Assembly: GCA_964483805.1 (NCBI GenBank)
Contig: CAZADH010000265.1
Coordinates: 1-8,786 of the forward strand
From: CAZADH01 sp964483805
Lineage (GTDB): Bacteria; Muiribacteriota; Ozemobacteria; Ozemobacterales; Ozemobacteraceae
Direction: 5' to 3'
DNA length: 8,786 bases
This document shows, in pieces, positions 1 to 6,791 of this stretch. The notes under the pieces are model-generated. The model was given only the letters and a program-made list of their open reading frames with translations, was not told the origin of the DNA and did not search any database. Both the position numbers and the translations under genes were made by a program. Every line of letters begins with the position of its first letter. Within the stretch, counting starts at the first letter, position 1.

Positions 1-2226
1 TTGTTGATGCCGCTGCTCGTCGAGTCTGAAGAGACCGTGCTGCGCGAGGCGTTCAAAGACATTCTGCAAGACATCGACGAACGGCGGTTGCCGCCGCTGA
101 CCGAGGTGCTGGCCTCGACCAACAACAAAGACGTCCGCAAGATCGTGCAGGCCGCGATCGAGAAGTCGGGCGTCATCGAAACGTTCCTGCAGAAATGGAA
201 CGACTATTCGGGCAAAGAAAAGATCCTCTACCTCGGCGAGATCGTCGCGGTGCAGAACACCAAGACGTATCCGATCTTCATCGACATCATGAAGGAAGAG
301 GTTCTCGAGCAGAAAAAAGAAGAGAAGCGGGTCATTCAGGTCGAGTTCACCAAGCATATCGAGAAGATCCGTGACCCGGCCTTCATGGAAACCTGCCTGC
401 GCGAATTGCCCGGGTTCGATCCAAACATGTGGTACCCGGTGCTCAAGTGCCTGCAGCTTCAGGGCAAACCGTTCTTCGAAAAGCTGTTCAGCGGGTTCGA
501 TCGCAAAAGTGAAACCTTCCGCCTGCGCATCTGCCAGAACCTCGAAAAACTGAGCGATCCGCTCAGTTACCCGTATCTGTTTCCGTATCTGCTCGACCGG
601 TCGAAAACGATTCCGCCGATCATTCAGAGCATCATCATGGCTCTGGTCAAGCGGTTCGCCGAAGAACTCGAGACCCTCGACCCGAGCAAACCCGAGGTGA
701 TGCACCAGATCACCTATTACCTGCAACCGCTCGAAGAGCGCCTGCGCGACGACCACCATATGTCGATCCAGGTGCTGTGCGAGTGCGTTCTGCGCATTGG
801 CAAGAAGTACCAACCGGCGATTTTGCGCAACCTGCCCAAGCTGCTGAAATACAACGAGAACTTCCTGTTCAATTTCCTCAAGGGACTCGACGGTGCCAGC
901 CGCAAGGATCTGCTCATCGCTGCGTGTTGCTTCAACCAGCTCGACACCGGACGCGCAGCGTTGGCGATTCTCGGCAACCCGACCGAGAACTACATCGTCG
1001 ACATTCTCAACAGCCTGCTGCTCGAGCACTTCATGAAGATCCCGCCGGAGATCCAAAAAGAGACCATCAAACTTATGATGGATCCCCGGTTGAAGCGGTT
1101 CGTGCAGGAAGTGCTGTACCACCAGGATCCCCAGTTGCGGGTGCGGATCATCCAGATTCTGGGCGAGTCGGGCAATATGAACGTGCTCGATATCATCAAG
1201 ACCAAGATCAGTGATCCCGACCAGGAAGTGCGGCTGTGCATCCTCAAGATTCTTCAATTGAAGCACTTCTTGAACGACATCGGCACCGAATTGTTGATGG
1301 ATTTTCTCAAGGACACCGACCCGAGCATCGTTCAGAAAACCATTGACCTGCTCAAGGAACGCAATCACCCCAAGATCATCAGCATGCTCTCGAAGCTGCT
1401 GACCTCATCGAATGCCAATCTCAAGCAGTCGGCGCACGCCGCCATCGCGTTCATCACGCGCCGCAAGTTCATTACCGCATTTCACCAGATGAATCCGCAG
1501 GCGAAATACGCCATCGGCATGTCGCTGATCAAAATGGACCCGACCTTCCTCGAAGATGTGACCCGCGATCTGTCGGCCAACGATGCGCACACGCGCGTGC
1601 TCTCGGCGCAGATTCTCGAGGTGCTGTGCGACCATATCCCGCCCGAACTCAAAACCAACCTGATCATCGCCATTCAGGATCCCGATCCGCAGGTGCGTGC
1701 GGTGGTCATCATGGGCCTGGGCAAGATCGGCGGCCCGAGCGTTGCCAACATGCTCGTCGACTTCCTGAAAGACCAGGACGACCGCGTGCGCGCCAACGCC
1801 GTCGAGGCCATGGCCAACGTCGGAGACCTGTCGCTGGTCGAGGTGCTCCGGCCGTGTCTGTATGACAAGAACAACCGGGTGCGTGCGAACGCGATCATCA
1901 CCTTGTGGAAACTCGGGTATTATCAAATCTACGACGCCATCATCGAGATGCTGCGCAACCCCGACAAATGGATGCGCGCCTCGGCAGCCTTTGCCCTTGG
2001 CGCCGTTGCTGACGTGCGTTTTTTTCCTGTATTGACGTCGTGTTTACGCGATCCCGACGCCGACGTGCGCCGCAACGTCATCAAAGCCCTGGGCAAAATC
2101 GCCGATCCGTTCACGCTGGCCCCCTATATCCGCCCGCTGCGCTTCGACCCCGACGAGCAAGTGCGCAAAGAGGTCCAGGCCATTCTCGCCACGCCCCCCA
2201 AGGGCCAGCAACCCCCCAAGGCCTGA
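1..2226 (+). CDS. HEAT-repeat (alpha-solenoid) protein, 5'-truncated by the window edge
   Basis: This is a soluble HEAT-repeat protein with 741 codons visible and no signal peptide or membrane segment. HEAT repeats are paired helices that stack into a scaffold for protein binding; no enzymatic motif is seen. Six clear repeats lie at about residues 548-732, each with the D-x-x-x-x-V/M-R signature (DPDPQVRA 562-567, DQDDRVRA 591-598, DKNNRVRA 622-629, NPDKWMRA 653-660, DPDADVRR 684-691, DPDEQVRK near 717). Weaker repeats lie near 370-420, and the rest is degenerate helical sequence. The frame is open to base 1. A TTG at base 1 or the ATG at 7 could formally start it. However, the first residues (LMPLL) align with residue ~109 of the downstream paralog, in the middle of a repeat, so the real start is probably outside the window. 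It is the first visible gene of the operon and ends 6 bp before the next. The tail is PPKGQQPPKA, probably disordered. The cellular role is unknown. Confidence 0.9.
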   Translation: MLMPLLVESEETVLREAFKDILQDIDERRLPPLTEVLASTNNKDVRKIVQAAIEKSGVIETFLQKWNDYSGKEKILYLGEIVAVQNTKTYPIFIDIMKEEVLEQKKEEKRVIQVEFTKHIEKIRDPAFMETCLRELPGFDPNMWYPVLKCLQLQGKPFFEKLFSGFDRKSETFRLRICQNLEKLSDPLSYPYLFPYLLDRSKTIPPIIQSIIMALVKRFAEELETLDPSKPEVMHQITYYLQPLEERLRDDHHMSIQVLCECVLRIGKKYQPAILRNLPKLLKYNENFLFNFLKGLDGASRKDLLIAACCFNQLDTGRAALAILGNPTENYIVDILNSLLLEHFMKIPPEIQKETIKLMMDPRLKRFVQEVLYHQDPQLRVRIIQILGESGNMNVLDIIKTKISDPDQEVRLCILKILQLKHFLNDIGTELLMDFLKDTDPSIVQKTIDLLKERNHPKIISMLSKLLTSSNANLKQSAHAAIAFITRRKFITAFHQMNPQAKYAIGMSLIKMDPTFLEDVTRDLSANDAHTRVLSAQILEVLCDHIPPELKTNLIIAIQDPDPQVRAVVIMGLGKIGGPSVANMLVDFLKDQDDRVRANAVEAMANVGDLSLVEVLRPCLYDKNNRVRANAIITLWKLGYYQIYDAIIEMLRNPDKWMRASAAFALGAVADVRFFPVLTSCLRDPDADVRRNVIKALGKIADPFTLAPYIRPLRFDPDEQVRKEVQAILATPPKGQQPPKA

Positions 2227-2232
2227 GCGACG

Positions 2233-4713
2233 ATGTGGCCCTTTGACTCACCGTCACCTCCAGCGGACCTCATCGCGCAACTGGCGTCTCGTGACCGCAC
2301 CGAGCGGACCCGTGCCTTTCAGGCACTGGTTACCCACACCGATGCGACCACCGACGACCTGCTGATGCTGACCCTGACGAATTCGGCAGACCTGCCGCCG
2401 GAACAGGTCATCGCCATCGTCGATCTGCTCGGCCGCCGCGCCCCCAAAGATGTGGTCCCCGCGTTGCGGCCGTTTCTGGGTGACGAGGAGTTCGCCATCC
2501 GCTCGGCCACGATCAAATCACTGGTGCGGGTCGCTTCGCAGGACGCGCTCGATGCTTTGCTGCCACTGCTACGCGACGACGATCTGACCATCCGACAGGA
2601 GATCCGCGAAGCCGTCATCAACGTGTTTCGCGACCGGTCGATGGGCGCGTTGATCCGTGCCGTGCCCGACAATCGCGACGACCCTCTGTATTTCGAAATC
2701 GTGTCGCTGATGGAGGAACTGGACCTCTTCGACACAATGCGCTCGAACTTCGCGCTGCCCGATCATGATGCCAAGCTGTTCATGTTTCCCACGCTGGCGA
2801 AGTTCCATCGGCCCGAGTTCGTACCGCTGCTGCTCGAACTCATCGATCTGCCCAATAGCAGTGTCGGCGGACAGGTGCGCCTGGCCCTGCTCGAGTATTC
2901 GCCGGCCGAACTGCGTCCGGCGTTTGTGACCATGGCCCGCCGCAAGCCCTCGGCCGAAATGTTGCGAACCCTGCACGAATGCCTGCTCGATCGGTTCGAG
3001 ACCGATAAAGACACAGTATTGCAGTTCATTCTTCGCATCGAGCACGACGACACGCGCGTGGTCGCCTTTGAGCGGATTGCGCGCCGTCTCGACGCCACCC
3101 TCTTCTTGCCGGCGCTCGATCTCATGCGCGACCCGCACGCCAAGGTGCGCGACCTGACGCTGACCACTCTGTGCGAACTTTTCAAGAGCACGCGGGCCCG
3201 CATCACCGACCCGGCCGAACAGAACAAGACCCTGCTGTTGTCGCTGGTGGGCGAATGGCAGAAGAAGGTGTTGTCACACACCTTGCAGGAACAACAACGC
3301 GAGTTCCTCGGGGGCTGGTGTCGGCTGCTGTTCGCGATCGACCGCGAGCAACCGCAGATGATTTTTCCGGCCCTCAAGAAGTTGTTCACCGACGCCCCCG
3401 AGATTGCACTCGAAATGCTCGGCGAGCTGCCGCCGCCGACGCAGGTCCAGTTGCTCGAGCAGGCGTGCAGCAAAGAACCAGGCCTCGGCACGCTCTTCGT
3501 CGAGCAGATCTACCCGCACGGCACGACCGAAACCTTCATCCTGGCGGTGCGTCTGCTGCCCAAGCTCGATACCGATGCCCGCGAAAAACTGCTCAAGTTG
3601 CTGACGGCAAAACCGGGCATGTTCAAACTGCCCCCACTGCTTGCCCACAACGATGCCGCGGTGCGCGCGCAGGCCGTCGCGCTCGTTGCCCGCATGCAAA
3701 AAGATGCATTGATCAATCACCTCAATGAACTGGTTCATGATCCGGCTCCCGAGGTCAGGCAGAAACTCGTCGAAGTGCTGCCCGATTCGGGCTTGCCGCA
3801 AACGGTGTCGCTGCTCGAGGAGATGTGCGCCGACCCGAGTCCAATCATCGCCAGCAAGGCGCTGCTGGCCCTCAAGGGCCGGCTGAGCGAACAGCGTTAC
3901 ACCCAACTGCTGACGTTGGCCACCCGCTCACCCAGTGACGAACTGCGCACTACGGCGTTGCGCGAGATCGCCAAGATCACGCAGGCGCGTTACATCCAGA
4001 ATTTTCAGAGACTCCCGCCCCACGTGCGGAAGCTGGCGGGTTCGGCCATCCTCAAGCTCGACGCGAGTTTCGTCGACAACGTGCTGACCGATCTCAACTC
4101 ACTCGACCCCGATTCGCGGTTGCGCGCCGCCATGATTCTCGAGAACCTGCAGTCTGGACCCAAGGTGCAACAGGCTCTCCTGGCCGGCATGCGCGACCCC
4201 TCGCGCAAGGTGCGTGCAGCTATTGTAAAGACGTTGGGTGTGCTGGGCGAACGCGCGATCTTCGGCGAGTTGATCGCGTTTCTCAACGATCCCGATCCGC
4301 GCGTGCGGGCCAACACCATCGAAGCGATCCAGGCCCTGGGCGATGAACGCGCGGTGCAGTTCCTGCTGCCCTTCCTCGCCGACGACAACAACCGCGTCTC
4401 GGCCAATGCCGCCGTCGCGTTGTGGAAGATCGGCAAGGTCAATGTGCTGCCGCAATTGAGCCGCATGCTCGCCGGCGACGAAATGAAACGGTCCAGTGCC
4501 CTGTGGGCGCTGGGCGAGATCGGTCAGGCGAACCATGTCGCCATGATCGTCAAACATTTGCGGGATCGTGCCGACATTGTCAGAATCAATGCAGTGCGCG
4601 CCATCAGCAAAATCAACCCCGAGGCCTTGAAGCCGATGCTGACCGAACTGCGCAAGGACCCTTCCGCCGAAGTAAAAAAGATCATCGCTGAACTCAGTTA
4701 CAAGATGATCTGA
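2233..4713 (+). CDS. HEAT-repeat protein, paralog of the preceding gene
   Basis: This is an 826-residue predicted cytosolic alpha-solenoid protein without a signal peptide or catalytic motif. HEAT-like units are visible at about 77-135, 290-317, 460-520 and in a dense C-terminal array at 645-826 (for example DPDPRVRA 686-693 and DDNNRVSA 717-724). It aligns co-linearly with the preceding protein along its length. Shared landmarks include FxxM/LxP followed by LxKM/LD (from ~590 here, ~494 there), and N-N-R-V-x-A-N-A with a following W-K-I/L-G (W731 here, W636 there). The ATG lies 6 bp after the upstream stop. The only Shine-Dalgarno-like site is a weak AAGG about 11 nt upstream, so translational coupling is likely. 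A distant relation to PBS lyase-type HEAT repeats or phosphatase regulatory scaffolds is possible, but only the fold class is supported. Function is unknown. It probably acts with its neighbour as a scaffold, which is an inference from operon structure. Confidence 0.93.
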   Translation: MWPFDSPSPPADLIAQLASRDRTERTRAFQALVTHTDATTDDLLMLTLTNSADLPPEQVIAIVDLLGRRAPKDVVPALRPFLGDEEFAIRSATIKSLVRVASQDALDALLPLLRDDDLTIRQEIREAVINVFRDRSMGALIRAVPDNRDDPLYFEIVSLMEELDLFDTMRSNFALPDHDAKLFMFPTLAKFHRPEFVPLLLELIDLPNSSVGGQVRLALLEYSPAELRPAFVTMARRKPSAEMLRTLHECLLDRFETDKDTVLQFILRIEHDDTRVVAFERIARRLDATLFLPALDLMRDPHAKVRDLTLTTLCELFKSTRARITDPAEQNKTLLLSLVGEWQKKVLSHTLQEQQREFLGGWCRLLFAIDREQPQMIFPALKKLFTDAPEIALEMLGELPPPTQVQLLEQACSKEPGLGTLFVEQIYPHGTTETFILAVRLLPKLDTDAREKLLKLLTAKPGMFKLPPLLAHNDAAVRAQAVALVARMQKDALINHLNELVHDPAPEVRQKLVEVLPDSGLPQTVSLLEEMCADPSPIIASKALLALKGRLSEQRYTQLLTLATRSPSDELRTTALREIAKITQARYIQNFQRLPPHVRKLAGSAILKLDASFVDNVLTDLNSLDPDSRLRAAMILENLQSGPKVQQALLAGMRDPSRKVRAAIVKTLGVLGERAIFGELIAFLNDPDPRVRANTIEAIQALGDERAVQFLLPFLADDNNRVSANAAVALWKIGKVNVLPQLSRMLAGDEMKRSSALWALGEIGQANHVAMIVKHLRDRADIVRINAVRAISKINPEALKPMLTELRKDPSAEVKKIIAELSYKMI

Positions 4714-4718
4714 CAGAC

Positions 4719-4722
4719 GGAG
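4719..4722 (+). promoter_or_regulatory. Ribosome binding site of the small membrane protein gene
   Basis: GGAG lies 10 nt before the ATG at 4733, within the 19-bp gap after the HEAT gene stop. It supports this start and independent translation initiation of the third operon gene. Confidence 0.6.
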
Positions 4723-4732
4723 TGTAACAACC

Positions 4733-5173
4733 ATGAACGAGAAAATTGCCGTCTTGTTCGCGCAACTGCGCCAGTCGCTGGCCATCGACAGCCAGCAGGT
4801 CGGCTTTACCATCTTTCTGTCGCTGACCGTGATTGCCATTCTCGCGTGGTGGGCCATGCCGAAACGGCGCAAACAGAAATATGTCGAAGACACCCGCGTC
4901 AAAGACCAGGACTTTTTCGACATGGTGATGAGCCAGAAGGGCATCGACGGCCCCGAGCGTGAAGCGGTGATGCGCCTGGCCGACCGTTACGGGGTTACGC
5001 CGATCTACAGCATCGTGTTGCGCGTGAGCACCTTCGATGCCTATCTGCTGCGTCTGCAGGACCAGGCCCGCGCCACCCCCGATCCGACGCTGCGCAACGA
5101 CCTCGACAAGCTGGAACGGGCCCGCGCACGGCTGTTCCCCGGGGCGGCATTGCCGGGATCGACCCGGCCGTAA
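4733..5173 (+). CDS. Small single-pass membrane protein with cytosolic domain, unknown function
   Basis: This 146-residue protein has a short amphipathic N-terminus (1-21) and one hydrophobic segment at about 23-42 (FTIFLSLTVIAILAWWAM). A strongly basic stretch follows at once (KRRKQK, 44-49), so by the positive-inside rule the C-terminal part should be cytosolic. Residues 58-103 contain a pattern FFDMV...GIDGPEREAVMRLADRYGV...FDAYL. This recalls the helical N-terminal extension of some PilZ-type c-di-GMP receptors, but no PilZ domain (RxxxR, D/NxSxxG) is present, so the resemblance is weak and from memory. The remainder is charged helix ending in PGSTRP. The gene follows the second HEAT gene by 19 bp with a good GGAG site, so it is almost certainly co-transcribed. 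I infer it could anchor the HEAT proteins to the inner membrane. Nothing in the sequence shows binding directly. Confidence 0.85.
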   Translation: MNEKIAVLFAQLRQSLAIDSQQVGFTIFLSLTVIAILAWWAMPKRRKQKYVEDTRVKDQDFFDMVMSQKGIDGPEREAVMRLADRYGVTPIYSIVLRVSTFDAYLLRLQDQARATPDPTLRNDLDKLERARARLFPGAALPGSTRP

Positions 5174-5214
5174 TCGTTCTTCGGGCGCCCCCACACGCAG
5201 TATTTACGGGGTAT

Positions 5215-5673
5215 TTATTCGCCCCCGCGCGCCCGTGAATCGATCCAGATCGTCACCGGCCCGCGATTGACCTGCTGGATGGTCATGTCGGCGGCAAACT
5301 CACCCATGGCCACGTCGGCAATGCCGGCAGTGCGCAGTCCGACCGCAAACGCCTCGTAGAGGGCGCGCGCCCGCTCCGGCGCCTCGGCCTGCGAAAAACT
5401 GGGGCGAAACCCCCGTCGGATATCACCCAGCAGGGTGAACTGCGAGACGACCATGATCCCGAAGCCGCGGGCCAGGGCCGACAGGTTCATCTTGCCCGCG
5501 TCATCGCTGAAAATGCGCAGATTGGCGACCTTGTTGACCAGCCAGCGCAGGTCATCGTCGGTGTCGCCCTGCTCGACGCCCAGATAGCAGACCATCCCCT
5601 CGCCGATGCGTGAGACGAACCGCCCCTCGACGGTCAACTCAGACGACGCCACCCGTTGCACCAATGCCTTCAT
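5215..5673 (-). CDS. dtd: D-aminoacyl-tRNA deacylase (DTD)
   Basis: The enzyme hydrolyses D-amino acids (and glycine mischarged on tRNA-Ala) from tRNA in the cytosol, a chirality proofreading step. The 152-residue protein matches the family length (~145) and order: MKALVQRVxxxxLTVEG at the start, LGVEQGD at 31-37, RIFSDDAGKMNL at 53-64, the active-site SQFTL at 77-81, RPSF at 90-93 and the Gly-Pro motif NRGPVT at 136-141. The second position of that last motif is Arg, where Asp is found in E. coli DTD. I chose the start at 5673 because MKALVQRV is the conserved N-terminus and a GGAGG lies 10 nt upstream. A longer frame to 5733 adds 20 low-complexity residues that the family does not have. It lies downstream of secF on the same strand and converges with the HEAT operon, with 41 bp between the stop codons. 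Confidence 0.97.
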   Translation of the reverse strand: MKALVQRVASSELTVEGRFVSRIGEGMVCYLGVEQGDTDDDLRWLVNKVANLRIFSDDAGKMNLSALARGFGIMVVSQFTLLGDIRRGFRPSFSQAEAPERARALYEAFAVGLRTAGIADVAMGEFAADMTIQQVNRGPVTIWIDSRARGGE

Positions 5674-5683
5674 TGATCCTGTG

Positions 5684-5688
5684 CCTCC
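5684..5688 (-). promoter_or_regulatory. Ribosome binding site deciding the dtd start
   Basis: GGAGG on the minus strand sits 10 nt before the ATG at 5673. It favours this start over the in-frame upstream alternative at 5733, which also lies within poorly conserved sequence. Confidence 0.65.
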
Positions 5689-5740
5689 AGTCTTCTCACT
5701 CGGGCCCAACCCGCCACCATCGCCTGGCAACAAGGCCGGT

Positions 5741-5773
5741 TAAACACCACCGCCACCCGGTCTCCCGGGTGGC
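5741..5773 (-). terminator. Candidate terminator hairpin after secF
   Basis: A perfect 9-bp GC-rich stem (GCCACCCGG with CCGGGTGGC, 5752-5773) closes a 4-nt loop. On the minus strand it is followed by GGTGGTGTTTA. The T-run is short, so termination may be partial and allow read-through into dtd. It is the last of three inverted repeats downstream of secF and the most terminator-like. Confidence 0.4.
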
Positions 5774-5783
5774 AGCGGCAGTC

Positions 5784-5800
5784 ATCGCGGCAACCGCGAT
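5784..5800 (-). repeat. 7-bp stem-loop in the secF-dtd gap
   Basis: ATCGCGG and CCGCGAT form a perfect 7-bp inverted repeat around a 3-nt loop. It abuts the palindrome at 5801-5819 without any spacer. It has no T-run on either side, so it is probably not a terminator by itself. It could stabilise the 3' end of the secDF message. Confidence 0.5.
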
Positions 5801-5819
5801 ATCAATACAGTGTATTGAT
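5801..5819. repeat. 19-bp perfect palindrome at the secF stop codon
   Basis: ATCAATACA and TGTATTGAT form 9-bp perfect arms around a single central base. The palindrome is AT-rich in a GC-rich setting and shares base 5819 with the secF TGA stop. The short centre suits a dimeric protein operator better than an RNA hairpin, though a stem with a 3-nt loop is possible in the secF 3' UTR. No binding protein is suggested by context. Confidence 0.5.
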
Positions 5820-6775
5820 CAAGAACCCATCGAGCGGCTCTTCTTCTTCGATTCTTTTTCGCGCTCGGACAACCACAGCATGACCGGCGACGCGATGGCC
5901 ACGGACGAATACGTGCCGATGGTGATGCCGAAGGTCAGCACGACCGCGAAACCGTGCAAAGTCGGCCCTCCCAACAACAGCAGCGCCAGCAGGGTGAACA
6001 GCACGGTCATCGAGGTGTTGATCGTTCGACCCAGCGTCTGATTGATGCTCATGTTGACGATATTGGCCAACGTCTCGCCGCGAACGAGTTTCTTGTTCTC
6101 GCGAATACGGTCGAGAACGACGATCGAGTCGTTGATACTGAAGCCCAAAAGGGTCAGCACGCCGGCAAGCACCGTGACATCGAATTCTTGCTGAACGACA
6201 ATGAGGAAGCCCAGCGTGATGATGGCATCGTGCACCAGGGCAATAACCGCGCCCAGCGAGCTGTTGAGCTCGAAGCGCCAGCCCATGTAGAACAGGATGC
6301 CGATGATCGAGATGATCGCCGCATAGAACGAATCGCGCTTCATCTCGCGGCCGATCGTCGGGCCAACGCTCGTCTCGTCGAGAACCTCGAACTTCACCGG
6401 GGCGGCGCCGCGCAACGTCTCGGCAACCTGCTTGTTCAGCTCATCGAGCTTTTCTGGCGACCCGATGATCGGATATTGAATGATGTATTCGCGGGACGTG
6501 GCCCCGGCCGTCTTGACCCCGAGGTCATCGGCAACGGGCTGCACGACAACCTTTTCGGGCTCGAACCCGGGAACCGTCACCTTTTTGAACATGCCGTGCA
6601 AAACGTCTTCAGCCACCGCCTGTTCGAAGCGGAGGTGCATGATCGTGCCGCCGTTGAAATCGATCCCGAAACTCAACCCCTTGCCGAGAAACAACACAAG
6701 GGAGATCACGACGAGCGCGCCCGAGACCTTGAAGATCGTGGGAAACAAACCGACGAAATCGATGTTGTATCGCAT
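5819..6775 (-). CDS. secF: Protein translocase subunit SecF
   Basis: SecF pairs with SecD in the inner membrane and uses the proton gradient to help pull preproteins out of the SecYEG channel. The protein has 318 residues, the usual length. A first membrane segment lies at about 15-33, followed by the signature FGIDFNGG (36-43), a periplasmic P4 domain (~45-135), then VGPTIGRE (137-144) and five membrane segments (about 150-167, 172-193, 200-220, 256-271, 275-302). The conserved GFSINDSIVVLDRIREN is at 211-227. Asp216 and Arg250 lie 34 residues apart, the same spacing I recall for D637 and R671 of Thermus SecDF, which are needed for proton transport. The C-terminus is basic (KKKSR). The ATG follows the secD stop by 16 bp, with AGGAG 9 nt upstream, so secD and secF form one transcription unit. 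Nothing appears missing. Confidence 0.98.
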   Translation of the reverse strand: MRYNIDFVGLFPTIFKVSGALVVISLVLFLGKGLSFGIDFNGGTIMHLRFEQAVAEDVLHGMFKKVTVPGFEPEKVVVQPVADDLGVKTAGATSREYIIQYPIIGSPEKLDELNKQVAETLRGAAPVKFEVLDETSVGPTIGREMKRDSFYAAIISIIGILFYMGWRFELNSSLGAVIALVHDAIITLGFLIVVQQEFDVTVLAGVLTLLGFSINDSIVVLDRIRENKKLVRGETLANIVNMSINQTLGRTINTSMTVLFTLLALLLLGGPTLHGFAVVLTFGITIGTYSSVAIASPVMLWLSEREKESKKKSRSMGS

Positions 6776-6784
6776 GGTAGTCAG

Positions 6785-6789
6785 CTCCT
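6785..6789 (-). promoter_or_regulatory. Ribosome binding site of secF
   Basis: AGGAG on the minus strand lies in the 16-bp gap between the secD stop and the secF ATG, 9 nt before the start. It fixes the secF start at 6775. Confidence 0.65.
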
Positions 6790-6791
6790 GG

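Noticed and set aside
2017..2026. Run of seven T in the first HEAT gene as a frameshift or slippage site
   Set aside because: The frame continues through with intact HEAT repeats on both sides, so there is no sign of a frameshift.
3274..3906. 210-codon open frame on the - strand
   Set aside because: Antisense shadow inside the second HEAT gene; no domain or ribosome site supports it.
4099..4944. 281-codon open frame on the - strand
   Set aside because: It spans the end of the second HEAT gene and the start of the membrane protein gene in antisense, and has shadow-like composition.
5174..5214. Possible bidirectional terminator between the converging genes
   Set aside because: There is an 8-bp palindrome GGGCGCCC (5183-5190) and a GTATTTA direct repeat (5200-5206, 5211-5217), but no hairpin followed by a T-run on either strand.
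5674..5733. 20-residue N-terminal extension of dtd
   Set aside because: The GGAGG and the conserved MKALVQRV start point to 5673; the extension is Gly-rich and overlaps the ribosome site.
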